DNA from: an uncultured Fibrobacter sp. | Lineage (GTDB): Bacteria > Fibrobacterota > Fibrobacteria > Fibrobacterales > Fibrobacteraceae | NCBI GenBank assembly: GCA_937891805.1 | Contig: CALATK010000234.1 | Location: 1-15,943 of the forward strand | DNA length: 15,943 nucleotides | Reading direction: 5' to 3' | In this document: positions 6,401-13,691 of the stretch, piece by piece | How the letters are laid out: every line of letters begins with the position of its first letter | Numbering within the stretch: the first letter of the stretch is position 1 | Notes under the pieces: model-generated | The model's database searches: none | What the model was told of the DNA's origin: nothing | The model's input: the letters and a program-made list of their open reading frames with translations, nothing else | Position numbers and translations under genes: made by a program

Positions 6401-7720
6401 CTAAACTATTATTTTGTATTTAATTATAATCTTTTTTAAGCAACGTAAAAAAAGAACCCATAATTCTTTCAACGAATAGTCTTCGCTCATCGTTTTGCAT
6501 GGTATTTCTTCTACTTGAACAGGGACATTTGAAAAAATTTCCTTTGGAATTTTTGGAAATCCTTGACGCTGTAAATAATATGAGTATTTCATTTGCAATT
6601 TGGTTATAAAAGGAGGGAGCAATCGTCCTTCACGATTGTTTTTCAAATCTCTCCATTTTTTTTGATATAATTCTTTGAACATAAAGTGAAACAAACGACC
6701 TTCACATACCGGGAAAATCATACAATGAACATTCCCCTCTTTAAAATTTCCTCTTCCCTCATCGTAATGGGAATGTATTGCTTCCATTTTTTTCAGAATC
6801 TCAGGCTTTAAAAGATATAAATCAATGTCATCAATAGGAGTTCCGTCTCTTGAGATCAAATCGCAACTAGGTCGAATATTTACATAATAATCATTATTTA
6901 CCTTAAAAACATCGCCGACTTCAGGAGCGTTTCCGTCGAGAAAGTCATTATGTACATAGCATTGACGTTCAAGACAGTGAAGTAGTTCCTTTGAATCTTT
7001 GCATTCCTCTTGATTTTGAAAGACGGACGAATCTAATGGCAACGGCATCATTTGAGTTGTAATGCTCCGCGAAATCAAATCACCTAATTCTAAACAGGGG
7101 TTGTCATTGTCACTTTTATATGCGTTCCATAAAATTTTCGCCCAATTTGGGCTTCTTTTCTGAAAATCAATAAAGAGGTTTGACTTTGATTTTAGATATG
7201 CCGTTTCCCATTCTTTTAACAAGTATATTGGGGCAACATCCCTAAGCCAATCTTCTAAAGCCTTGTAAAACGAACCGTCTTTCTCAAAATCGCTTTTTGA
7301 CCTCAGTAAAATGTTGTTACAAGAACCACTTTTGTATAAGCGCGCCCTTTGCAAGGTTAATTTAATGTTATCTACATTTTCATTTGAAAATATAAATATA
7401 GGACAAAAACAATTTGATTGGACCTCTTTTAAAAATTCTATATTACGAGAAATATTAGAGTTTGTAACTTCTTCAGGCAGGCGGACTCCTAAATCACGAT
7501 TATCTTGTGTTAACGAAACATCTAATATCCAATCAAGCAAAATAAAAGAGGCATTTTGCAAACTTTTAACAACTTCCTTATCTGGCAATTTATCAAATTT
7601 AACACAAGGAATAAATTCCTTATCCAATTGATCTAAAATCTTTTTTATTGAAGCACGATTATCATTAATTTCATCATCTATTATAACAGCGACACCCTTA
7701 AATAACTTCTTAACATCCAT
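6401..7720 (-). CDS. Receiver-domain protein with unassigned C-terminal effector
   Basis: 439 residues. The first 160 or so form a response-regulator receiver: acidic pair D15-D16 in VIIDDE, phospho-acceptor D63 in ILLDWIL, S112 in FIFSNE and K142 in LLRSKSDF. All catalytic positions are present, so it should accept phosphate. There is no recognisable DNA-binding output domain. The C-terminal half contains GDVFKVNNDYYVNIRPSCDL (269-288) and LLPPFITKLQMKYSYYLQRQ (367-386), which I believe recur in receiver proteins encoded beside dual GHKL ATPases (recollection). It is the last gene of the methyltransferase-kinase-receiver operon, 6 nt after the kinase stop, with AAGGA straddling that stop as its SD. 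The C-terminal half could be a nuclease or another effector; no catalytic motif is certain. Very A+T-rich. Confidence 0.75.
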   Translation of the reverse strand: MDVKKLFKGVAVIIDDEINDNRASIKKILDQLDKEFIPCVKFDKLPDKEVVKSLQNASFILLDWILDVSLTQDNRDLGVRLPEEVTNSNISRNIEFLKEVQSNCFCPIFIFSNENVDNIKLTLQRARLYKSGSCNNILLRSKSDFEKDGSFYKALEDWLRDVAPIYLLKEWETAYLKSKSNLFIDFQKRSPNWAKILWNAYKSDNDNPCLELGDLISRSITTQMMPLPLDSSVFQNQEECKDSKELLHCLERQCYVHNDFLDGNAPEVGDVFKVNNDYYVNIRPSCDLISRDGTPIDDIDLYLLKPEILKKMEAIHSHYDEGRGNFKEGNVHCMIFPVCEGRLFHFMFKELYQKKWRDLKNNREGRLLPPFITKLQMKYSYYLQRQGFPKIPKEIFSNVPVQVEEIPCKTMSEDYSLKELWVLFLRCLKKIIIKYKIIV

Positions 7721-7726
7721 ACTTTG

Positions 7727-9994
7727 TTATTCCTTGTTAGAGACAAAATTTACCACAAAATTTGCACCCGGCAGTTTTTTTTCAGACTTCAAGTCTGCAT
7801 AATCAATAGAATAATCATTTCTTTCAAGTAACTGCCGGGCAATATACAAGCCAAGTCCTCGGCCATCTTCGCCTTTTCCTGAATAAAAAGCTTCAAATAT
7901 GTATGGCAAGTCAGATTCTATTACTCCAGGGCCATTGTCGGAGAAAATTAGCTTACATTTATCGCCATCTAATGTTACTAAAATCTCTTTGTTGTTTTTA
8001 TCTATTGTCCCTAGCCAATATATGGAATTATCAAATAAGTTCAGCAACAATTGCAACAAAACGGCATCCGTAGTCTTTGCCATTAATGGACTGCCAGGAA
8101 TTTCATCTATCTTAATGCGAACTTTTTCTTTGTCGGCTAAATTTTTATAGATTTTTGAGACTTTTTCAACAACTTCTCTAACTTGAATATTTCTTCGCCT
8201 TTGTTTGCTTGAAGTGAAAAGCAACTGAATATCTTTTAATTGCGCATGAACAAACCCTAAGCTTCCACGTATCGAATACAATTCTTTTAATAAAGAATTT
8301 TTGTCAACTGGAGATGATGATGAAAAAATTTGATTAATAAGACTGTCTAGATTTACAATTGCAAGATTCATCATTCTCATTATATCATGAGAAGCTGTTT
8401 CTACTGAAAGACCTACGCCAGCCAAATTTTCAGTAGTTTCCGCACGTTTTGTTAAGAATCGTTTCTCAGATTCATACCCTTTTTCAATTTCATTGAGCTT
8501 TTGCATTGCATCTTTATTGCTTTTTATAAGTTCACGCAAAGCAGCAATGTCTGAATTCAATTTTCGTTCCGATCTCTGCCGTTGATTTTCACGTCGCTCA
8601 TTGTCAATTTGATACTGGTGATATAAGCTATGCTTTATATACATTAAAAAGATTTGCAATAAATGTGTAAAATCAGCAGTTGCATATCCGTTTTCAATGA
8701 GTCCTTCTCTATTTGTTTTATCTTTAAGATTTGGATTCTTAGAATGTGAAATATTTACAACTCCAATAACTTGGTCATTGCTCAAAAAAGCTCCTGCACT
8801 TTTTGTACCTCGGAGAGAATCTATGTGGAGCCAATCATCTCCTTCATCGCCATAAGGATACACTCTAAGTCCATCTCGATAAAGATAAATTCTATGCGGG
8901 CGGATCAACTCTTTATCATTTTTGTCTAGCCAATATTTTGTAGGTCCATTTTGAGTAAAATCAAAAATGTAAAAAGCAAAACTAAATGGGCCGCATTCTA
9001 TTTCTCTTTTCTTTTCAAAAAGATTCGGCTCTTTTGGGAAGAAATCTTTATAGTATTTTTTTGTTAGCCACAATCCTTGAATTTCGGGGCTTTTGAAAAA
9101 AATCTTATTTTTTTTTCCATTAAGTTCGAAAGAAAAGTATAATTCTGTTGAGTTAAATTCACCATTTGTTATTTTTAATACAGCTTTATTTTCAATAACT
9201 TCTGAAATTTTCTCTCTATAATTTTCTTTATTATTTTGATACACTTCATCTTTATATAAATAAACGGAAAAAGAGTCTTTATTTTTTGATAATTTTGACT
9301 GATTGTCGAGAGGATTTTCAAAGAAAGATTGAAGTTTACAAACATCGGTTAGAACTTCATCAATTTTCTCTCTTGTCCACCCTTTATTTAAATGGGATAT
9401 TTCAATTACAGTTCCCATTGGTTCTTGAACGAAATTCTGTACACCTAATACAATATTTTTTTGCACAATTACTTCAGGTTTGCGTTGTTCCAATTTGACG
9501 AATAAGTCTTCAAGAAATAAATCTTTTTTTTCTTCATTCTCGGTTAAAAATTCTGTATCATATCTTGAAAAGTCATAATGTAAAACATGTTCAAATTTGT
9601 CATTTAATGTTTTTGAAATGACATCAATTTTTTTTCCTAGTTTAAGCATTGCAAAACGTCCAATGCCTTTTTCTCCTTGAATTATACGTCCCTTTTCTGT
9701 TTTATCATTTTCTTCTTTTTGCAGTTTCTTTCCTGGGGTTGCAGGATTTAAGAATTGGTTTGACAAAACATCTTTTGTCATACCATTTCCGTTGTCTTGA
9801 ATGATAATTTTTGATTCTGGGAGAACCTCATAATTATCACCAAATCCAGAAAAAGTGATTTTAACCCAACCAGCATCGGCGTCATAGCTGTTTTTTATAA
9901 GTTCAATAAGAGCAATCCGTTCATCTTTGATTAGTTGATTGCCAAGCATGGTTAACAGTCGTGCATAGGGACGGATTTTTAGAGTTTCACTCAT
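7727..9994 (-). CDS. Dual GHKL ATPase: MORC/Hsp90-like plus histidine kinase
   Basis: 755 residues with two separate GHKL ATP-binding domains. The N-terminal one is MORC/MutL/Hsp90-like: N box ELIKNSYDADA (E31, N35, D38), IIQDNGNGMT (67-71) and GEKGIGRFAMLKLG (107-120). Residues 455-515 are charged and probably coiled coil. A DHp-like helix then carries ETASHDIMRMMN with the candidate phospho-histidine H536, followed by a histidine-kinase domain: LLLNLFDNSIYW (N652, N656), FSDNGPGV (686-691) and GRGLGLYIARQLLE (711-724). No transmembrane segment is evident, so sensing should be cytoplasmic. Its ATG overlaps the methyltransferase stop as ATGA, and the receiver gene follows. The likely role is to sense DNA or nucleoprotein state through the N-terminal clamp and signal to the receiver (inference). 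Prokaryotic MORC-like ATPases are known from restriction-modification loci. Confidence 0.85.
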   Translation of the reverse strand: MSETLKIRPYARLLTMLGNQLIKDERIALIELIKNSYDADAGWVKITFSGFGDNYEVLPESKIIIQDNGNGMTKDVLSNQFLNPATPGKKLQKEENDKTEKGRIIQGEKGIGRFAMLKLGKKIDVISKTLNDKFEHVLHYDFSRYDTEFLTENEEKKDLFLEDLFVKLEQRKPEVIVQKNIVLGVQNFVQEPMGTVIEISHLNKGWTREKIDEVLTDVCKLQSFFENPLDNQSKLSKNKDSFSVYLYKDEVYQNNKENYREKISEVIENKAVLKITNGEFNSTELYFSFELNGKKNKIFFKSPEIQGLWLTKKYYKDFFPKEPNLFEKKREIECGPFSFAFYIFDFTQNGPTKYWLDKNDKELIRPHRIYLYRDGLRVYPYGDEGDDWLHIDSLRGTKSAGAFLSNDQVIGVVNISHSKNPNLKDKTNREGLIENGYATADFTHLLQIFLMYIKHSLYHQYQIDNERRENQRQRSERKLNSDIAALRELIKSNKDAMQKLNEIEKGYESEKRFLTKRAETTENLAGVGLSVETASHDIMRMMNLAIVNLDSLINQIFSSSSPVDKNSLLKELYSIRGSLGFVHAQLKDIQLLFTSSKQRRRNIQVREVVEKVSKIYKNLADKEKVRIKIDEIPGSPLMAKTTDAVLLQLLLNLFDNSIYWLGTIDKNNKEILVTLDGDKCKLIFSDNGPGVIESDLPYIFEAFYSGKGEDGRGLGLYIARQLLERNDYSIDYADLKSEKKLPGANFVVNFVSNKE

Positions 9995-11259
9995 GATTTC
10001 TTTCCTATAACAATAAATTCTTCACTATAAATTTTTCTTCCAGACGCATCGGAAGAAAACTTTCCATTGGAGTCACGATACGGGGTAAGTATCTTGTTAC
10101 TAATTTTTCGTTTGGTGATTTGCAGCTCTTTAAATCCCGCATCAAACAAAGATTGAGCCAAATGCAATGCATTGTCAATTCGAACAGTTTTATATTCCGT
10201 GTTGCCTATTACAAATAAAGCATATCCCGTGTCATTCAACAAACTGAATGCTTTCTTTGCAACCTCTTGCATATCCAGATAGTATTTGGCAACTGATTTA
10301 GCCTTTGATTTGTCAACCAATTGCATCTTTTTTACAATTTTCTTTCCTGATGAATTCAGCTTGGAAAGTAAATCGCAAACATCCTCATGGCAGAAATCGC
10401 TACCTATGGTACCATTTCTGAATGAACGAAAGTCATCCGTAAAATCAAGCCATAGTGTAGAAAGTTGGTGCAAATCAGCATATTCATACGAAGTCACATA
10501 AGGAGGACTTGTAATAATCATGTCAAGTTTTTTTGAACAGTTTTTCTCATCTAGAAAATTGCCTGTTTTGATTTCAATGTTTGTGTTCCCACTAAAAGGG
10601 CATTCCTTATTTGCGTTTATCATGAATTCACACTGTTTTTTGAACAGAGCCAAGACATCCTGCATCGGTTTATTGGGGTCAACTTGCGGCTTGATGGATT
10701 TTGCCAACCATTTAGATGCTGGTTTCAATATGTTCGAAAACGCACATAAAAAAAACTTTTGGTATTTAGATTTTTTATTTGGTATTGCAAATAAAATTGA
10801 CTGTTTTAATTTTGACAAATCGTTATATTGCTTTTTCTTATACCAATACTTTAGTCGTTCATTTGCATCTTCATATTCTGGGAAGGAGAATTTTTTTGCA
10901 AATTTCTTTAATATTTTCGAATAATGCCGGTTCAACCATCCCACTTTAAAAGAGGAACTTTTTACCTCAGCAATTAATGTTGCCACTGGATTTATGTCAC
11001 ATCCCCAAAATTCAATATTATTACGGCGTGCTTCAAATGCAGTGGTTCCACACCCACAAAAAATATCACCTATTTTGTGGGGAGAAAACTTATTGTTCTT
11101 AGCGTATTCCAAAGCTTTTGTTGTGATAAAAGAAGGAAACTTTGCGGGGTATGCGTGTATCCTATGCATTTTTTGTTCTCTTTCATCTCCAACATTCCAA
11201 AAATCATCGATAGGAATGGAGTCGGTTTCAAAACCCTTTAGAGATACGAGACTAATCAT
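9991..11259 (-). CDS. DNA methyltransferase (SPPY type, N4-cytosine/N6-adenine)
   Basis: 422 residues from the ATG at 11259; a TTG at 11301 would add 14 residues but lacks support, whereas GGAG lies 11 nt before the chosen ATG. Motif I is GDIFCGCGTTAFEA (residues 64-77), the acidic residue after beta-2 is D88 in CDINP, and catalytic motif IV is TSPPYVTSYEY (250-260). SPPY is typical of amino-methyltransferases acting on exocyclic N4 of cytosine or N6 of adenine. An N-terminal HRIHAYPAKFPSF (32-44) is characteristic of one branch of these enzymes, some annotated TRM11-like. The region between motifs I and IV (about 100-245) is probably target recognition. It is first in an operon with the dual ATPase and the receiver protein. 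No classical restriction endonuclease is adjacent. Confidence 0.85.
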   Translation of the reverse strand: MISLVSLKGFETDSIPIDDFWNVGDEREQKMHRIHAYPAKFPSFITTKALEYAKNNKFSPHKIGDIFCGCGTTAFEARRNNIEFWGCDINPVATLIAEVKSSSFKVGWLNRHYSKILKKFAKKFSFPEYEDANERLKYWYKKKQYNDLSKLKQSILFAIPNKKSKYQKFFLCAFSNILKPASKWLAKSIKPQVDPNKPMQDVLALFKKQCEFMINANKECPFSGNTNIEIKTGNFLDEKNCSKKLDMIITSPPYVTSYEYADLHQLSTLWLDFTDDFRSFRNGTIGSDFCHEDVCDLLSKLNSSGKKIVKKMQLVDKSKAKSVAKYYLDMQEVAKKAFSLLNDTGYALFVIGNTEYKTVRIDNALHLAQSLFDAGFKELQITKRKISNKILTPYRDSNGKFSSDASGRKIYSEEFIVIGKKS

Positions 11260-11324
11260 TTTGACTGCTACTCCGTAAAATGACACTATATAGTTTTTCA
11301 AATGGTGTATAATTACACAAGTTT

Positions 11325-11354
11325 AATATACATATTTTTTACCTTTTAGGTAAA
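11325..11354 (-). promoter_or_regulatory. Weak candidate promoter/operator of the methyltransferase operon
   Basis: Read on the minus strand, TTTACC (11354-11349), an 18-bp spacer and TATATT (11330-11325) could be a promoter. The -35 box is one arm of an inverted repeat TTTACC/GGTAAA (11338-11354), which could bind a regulator. A further small dyad, GTGTA-TAAT-TACAC, lies at 11305-11318. The -35 box is poor, so this is tentative. Confidence 0.35.
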
Positions 11355-11550
11355 TAGGAACATGTTTTTTCGCTTACGTGATGCCGGGGTGTTGCGGGGT
11401 GCCCCCGCAGAGGGGGTGTCCGGAAGACCCGGGGAGTGTGGCCATGGACCCTATCGGTTGCGCTTCGTGCTCCCTCCAGGGTGACATTAGGGCCACCGAG
11501 CCGGGGCTGCAGGCAGGGGGACTCTTCCCCCACCAAGTAAAAGGGCGGCG
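11339..11550. other. Gene-free G+C-rich hairpin region
   Basis: The sequence switches abruptly from A+T-rich to G+C-rich here. It contains a perfect 7-bp hairpin (TGCGGGG 11393-11399 with CCCCGCA 11403-11409), CCCCC/GGGGG nearby, the palindromic element at 11447-11486, and GGGGGA-CTCT-TCCCCC at 11516-11531. No credible gene is seen; the long minus-strand frame across it overlaps the 105-residue gene in another frame and has Arg/Pro-rich, unlikely composition. Confidence 0.5.
11447..11486 (-). repeat. Intergenic palindromic element, copy 2
   Basis: On the minus strand this reads TGTCA-CCCT-GGAG ... CCGATAGGGTCC, the same skeleton as 2218-2245 but with ends ACCCT and AGGGT in place of ATTCT and AGAAT. 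The changes on the two sides compensate each other, and the interior is longer. Confidence 0.5.
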
Positions 11551-11868
11551 TCATTCTTCCATCAGTACCGCGATGTCGTCCTTGTCGAAGTCGGTGCCGA
11601 AGGCTTGCCGGTAGCTCGATTCCAGCGCCTCTCCGGGGGTGCAGTTTTCCCTGAACAGGACCATGCCGCTGTCCAGGCATTCCATGTCGAGCTCGCCGTC
11701 GATGTCGATGCTTTCCGGCCGGAACGTGGACCATAGGCAATAGTCGGTGAACCCTTCCCGGATGTCTTCTTCGAGCAGGTTGTCGCCGGAGCCCGCCTGG
11801 ACTTTCAGGAACGCCTTTGCGCCCTTGACCCATGCGAGTATCGCGCCGCCGAACGCGTCGTTTTCCAT
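11551..11868 (-). CDS. Small acidic hypothetical protein
   Basis: 105 residues, strongly acidic (segments DDIAVLMEE and DIDGELDMECLD), without signal peptide or membrane segment. The start is well supported: GGAGG lies four bases before the ATG at 11868, and a promoter sits upstream. I do not recognise the family. Codon use is G+C-rich like the right-hand core genes and unlike the operon to its left. It is monocistronic, between two repeat-rich gaps. Acidic small proteins in such islands can be antitoxins, DNA mimics or immunity proteins, but nothing in the sequence selects among these. Confidence 0.65.
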   Translation of the reverse strand: MENDAFGGAILAWVKGAKAFLKVQAGSGDNLLEEDIREGFTDYCLWSTFRPESIDIDGELDMECLDSGMVLFRENCTPGEALESSYRQAFGTDFDKDDIAVLMEE

Positions 11869-11888
11869 AGTGCCTCCGCCCCGAAAGA

Positions 11889-11917
11889 TAGATAATGTAT
11901 GTGACAGAAAATGTCAA
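11889..11917 (-). promoter_or_regulatory. Promoter of the small acidic gene
   Basis: On the minus strand TTGACA (11917-11912), a 17-bp spacer and TATCTA (11894-11889) lie just upstream of the GGAGG/ATG of the 105-residue gene. A small dyad, TGACA-GAAAA-TGTCA (11902-11916), overlaps the -35 box and may be an operator. Confidence 0.6.
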
Positions 11918-11982
11918 TACAAGACATCAACCAAAGGGGTCGAAATCGAACCCTTTACTGTGGATTTTCATCGAGAAATCTC

Positions 11983-12011
11983 TTGACACGTGCCGCGCGA
12001 GGATGTATATT
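11983..12011 (+). promoter_or_regulatory. Consensus sigma-70 promoter
   Basis: TTGACA (11983-11988), exactly 17 bp, then TATATT (12006-12011). It points into the structured region at 12018-12240 and, beyond it, the DUF1016 gene. It is one of the two strongest promoters in the window; the other, at 14906, uses identical boxes and spacing. Confidence 0.8.
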
Positions 12012-12017
12012 TAGTGA

Positions 12018-12240
12018 ACGGGTGTGCAGATTCATTCCTGCGCACCCAACCTGAGATTACGACAATCCCTGCGACAGTCGGCATAGGCCATGCGCCCGTA
12101 CGTGCATCCGCGGTGGGGTTCATCAACCTTCTTGTTGATGTTGTTGGATAGCTGGCAGGAGAAACAGCCTGCTCGAGTGTGTGGCGAAAGCCGCGCCAGG
12201 TAACGCCGGGGAAGGCCCCCGCCAACAGCACCGCAAGAGC
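12018..12240 (+). ncRNA. Candidate structured RNA or long 5' leader
   Basis: Transcription from the promoter at 11983 should begin near 12018. The first element is a 10-bp hairpin with one G-U pair (GGGTGTGCAG, then CTGCGCACCC). Further on come CATCAA/TTGATG, GCAGG/CCTGC, a GAAA tetraloop closed by GTGGC/GCCGC, and CGGGG/CCCCG. A stretch GCCAGGTAACGCC is also found in bacterial RNase P RNA, but the invariant RNase P segments are missing. No plus-strand frame with a good start spans it, and the minus-strand frames lack start signals. No clear terminator follows, so it may be a leader of the DUF1016 mRNA. I could not assign it to a known riboswitch or ncRNA class. Confidence 0.4.
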
Positions 12241-12333
12241 ATCCCAAATAAAACTACTAGAAAGCTAAGGCTCAACATACGTTGTGCGTCTGCGTATTTG
12301 CGCCTTCGTATTGTTATTAAAGAGAGGTTTTTT

Positions 12334-13596
12334 ATGAGCAATCGAAAGATTGAATCTCACAATATCCATATTGATTCTGATTACATCAACTGGATTACGG
12401 AACTAAAGCAGCGTTACCACTCGGCACAAGTAAAGGCGGTCATCAAGGTAAACGCCGAAAAACTGCAGTTCAACTGGCTGCTGGGGCGCGACTTGGTGCG
12501 CAAAAAGGCCGAGGAGCGCTGGGGTTCGGGAGTCGTGAAGCAACTCAGTCTGGATTTGCGGCGGGAATTTCCCGATGCAGACGGATTTTCTGTGTCGAAT
12601 CTGTGGTTTATGAAGAAATGGTACTGTTTTTATACGCGGAAAGGGGCTAATCAAATTCTCTACCAAGCTGGTAGAGAATTAGTCAAATCTAAGTCTAGTC
12701 GGTCTGATAGCGAAAAACTCCAACAGCCTGTTAGAGAATTAGACGAGGCTAAGTCTAGCCGATTTGACAGAGAAAAACTGCAACAGCCTGTTGCAGAATT
12801 AGAAGTGGCAAAAATGCACCAAGTTGGTGCAGAATTACCAGCAATCTTTGCCGGTGTTCCCTGGGGACATCATATCGCAATTATCACGAAATGCAAATCT
12901 GTAGATGAGGCCCTGTTTTACATCAAAAAGACCGTGGAACAAGGGATGAGCCGCGCTGCGTTGATCAACTGCATCAAGGCAGATCTTTACAGCCACCAAG
13001 GCAAGATAGTCAACAATTTTACCGAAAAACTGCCCGATTTGCAGAGCAAACTTGTTCAAGATGTGCTGAAAGAGAACTACGATTTCGGCTTTGCTACTGT
13101 TGGTCACGAAATTTACGACGAAGCCGAATTGGAAGAGGCTCTTACGAAGAATGTCACCGACCTTTTGCTCGAGATGGGTACGGGTTTTGCCTTCATTGGA
13201 CGGCAAAAGGAGGTTCTTGTAGGTGGACGAAGCCGCAAAATCGACCTGCTGTTTTACCATATCCGCTTGCGCTGTTTCGTCGCCTGCGAACTGAAGGCAA
13301 AGCCGTTCGAGCCGGAGTTTGTCGGCAAACTGAACTTTTACGTGAACGCGGTAGATGAGTTGCTGAAGGCACCCGAAGACAATCCGACAATCGGGCTGTT
13401 GATTTGTTCCAACATGGATTCAACCGATGTACAGTGGTCTTTCCGTGGGCTGGGCACGCCAATGGGGGTCGCGACATACAACAACATCCGCATCAAAGAT
13501 GCGTTGCCTTCGAAGGAACTGTTGGAAGAGCGCATGCGCCTTCTGCAAAAGGAAATGCATACTACGAAACGGCTCATTCGGAAAAAAGGCGAATAG
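12334..13596 (+). CDS. DUF1016 / PDDEXK nuclease (YhcG-like)
   Basis: 420 residues from ATG 12334, preceded by AGAGAGG six bases upstream; the frame is open further 5' but that part is leader. Residues 15-105 are the DUF1016 N-terminal domain (LQFNWLLGRDLVRKKAEERWGSG reads through 45-67, then FSVSNLWFMKKWY). Residues 175-420 carry the PD-(D/E)xK nuclease domain: E280 in LLLEMGTGFAFIGRQ, D304 in KIDLLFYH, and E319/K321 in CELKAKPFEPEFVGKLNFY. Such proteins often accompany type I restriction loci or stand alone in defence islands; their exact role is unsettled. The linker (about 105-170) is unusual: a 20-residue tandem repeat containing EKLQQPV and KSSR, encoded by DNA carrying four palindromes. 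There is no methyltransferase beside it. Confidence 0.85.
   Translation: MSNRKIESHNIHIDSDYINWITELKQRYHSAQVKAVIKVNAEKLQFNWLLGRDLVRKKAEERWGSGVVKQLSLDLRREFPDADGFSVSNLWFMKKWYCFYTRKGANQILYQAGRELVKSKSSRSDSEKLQQPVRELDEAKSSRFDREKLQQPVAELEVAKMHQVGAELPAIFAGVPWGHHIAIITKCKSVDEALFYIKKTVEQGMSRAALINCIKADLYSHQGKIVNNFTEKLPDLQSKLVQDVLKENYDFGFATVGHEIYDEAELEEALTKNVTDLLLEMGTGFAFIGRQKEVLVGGRSRKIDLLFYHIRLRCFVACELKAKPFEPEFVGKLNFYVNAVDELLKAPEDNPTIGLLICSNMDSTDVQWSFRGLGTPMGVATYNNIRIKDALPSKELLEERMRLLQKEMHTTKRLIRKKGE
12654..12837 (+). repeat. Palindrome array and 60-bp tandem repeat inside the DUF1016 gene
   Basis: Period-60 tandem units begin at 12661, 12721 and 12781. Each carries a palindrome around a 3-base centre and then AATTA: arms CTCTACCA/TGGTAGAG (12658-12676; 12-bp arms when extended to 12654-12680), CTCCAACA/TGTTAGAG (12718-12736, one mismatch), CTGCAACA/TGTTGCAG (12778-12796), and TGCACCA/TGGTGCA (12815-12831). 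Centres are 60, 60 and 36 bp apart. The arms differ between units while pairing is kept. Confidence 0.85.
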
Positions 13597-13603
13597 CGCG
13601 TTC

Positions 13604-13691
13604 ATGGAGAGGCAAAAATTCAAGATTATGCCGATTGAAGTCAAGTCGGGCAAGCGCTAGCATCCCCGCCTATATGGCGATGTGCCTCTAA
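13604..13691 (+). pseudogene. Remnant of a DUF4143-type ATPase gene (3' end)
   Basis: Just after the DUF1016 stop one frame reads FKIMPIEVKSGKR (ending at TAG 13658-13660). PIEVKSGK is the hallmark of the C-terminal nuclease-like domain of AAA ATPases with DUF4143. In the +1 frame the next residues are SIPAYMAMCL and a stop at 13689-13691, which resembles the usual extreme C-terminus of the same family. About 30-60 residues that normally lie between are missing, so this looks like an internally deleted, frameshifted tail. It abuts the ohrR stop codon with no gap. Confidence 0.6.

Noticed and set aside
11339..11917. A 192-codon minus-strand frame overlapping the 105-residue gene.
   Set aside because: Arg/Pro/Gly/His-rich, crosses a hairpin-rich gap, and lacks a start signal, while the 105-residue frame has SD and promoter.
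12018..12110. Possible TPP or cobalamin riboswitch in the leader (CCTGAGAT, CCCCGCCAACAGC).
   Set aside because: Only isolated fragments of each consensus appear, in the wrong order and spacing, and the downstream gene is not metabolic.
12195..12240. GCCAGGTAACGCC suggested RNase P RNA (rnpB).
   Set aside because: The invariant GAGGAAAGTCC and ACAGAACCCGGCTTA-like segments are absent on both strands within the expected distance.
11968..12247. Minus-strand frames of 71 and 87 codons across the structured region.
   Set aside because: No SD, atypical Arg/Ser/Pro/Cys-rich composition, and a consensus plus-strand promoter reading into the same DNA; more likely shadows of an RNA or leader.
12654..12837. 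The repeat array in the DUF1016 gene as a CRISPR.
   Set aside because: Only three to four units, in frame within a coding region, with tandem repeat structure rather than constant repeats and unique spacers; no cas genes.
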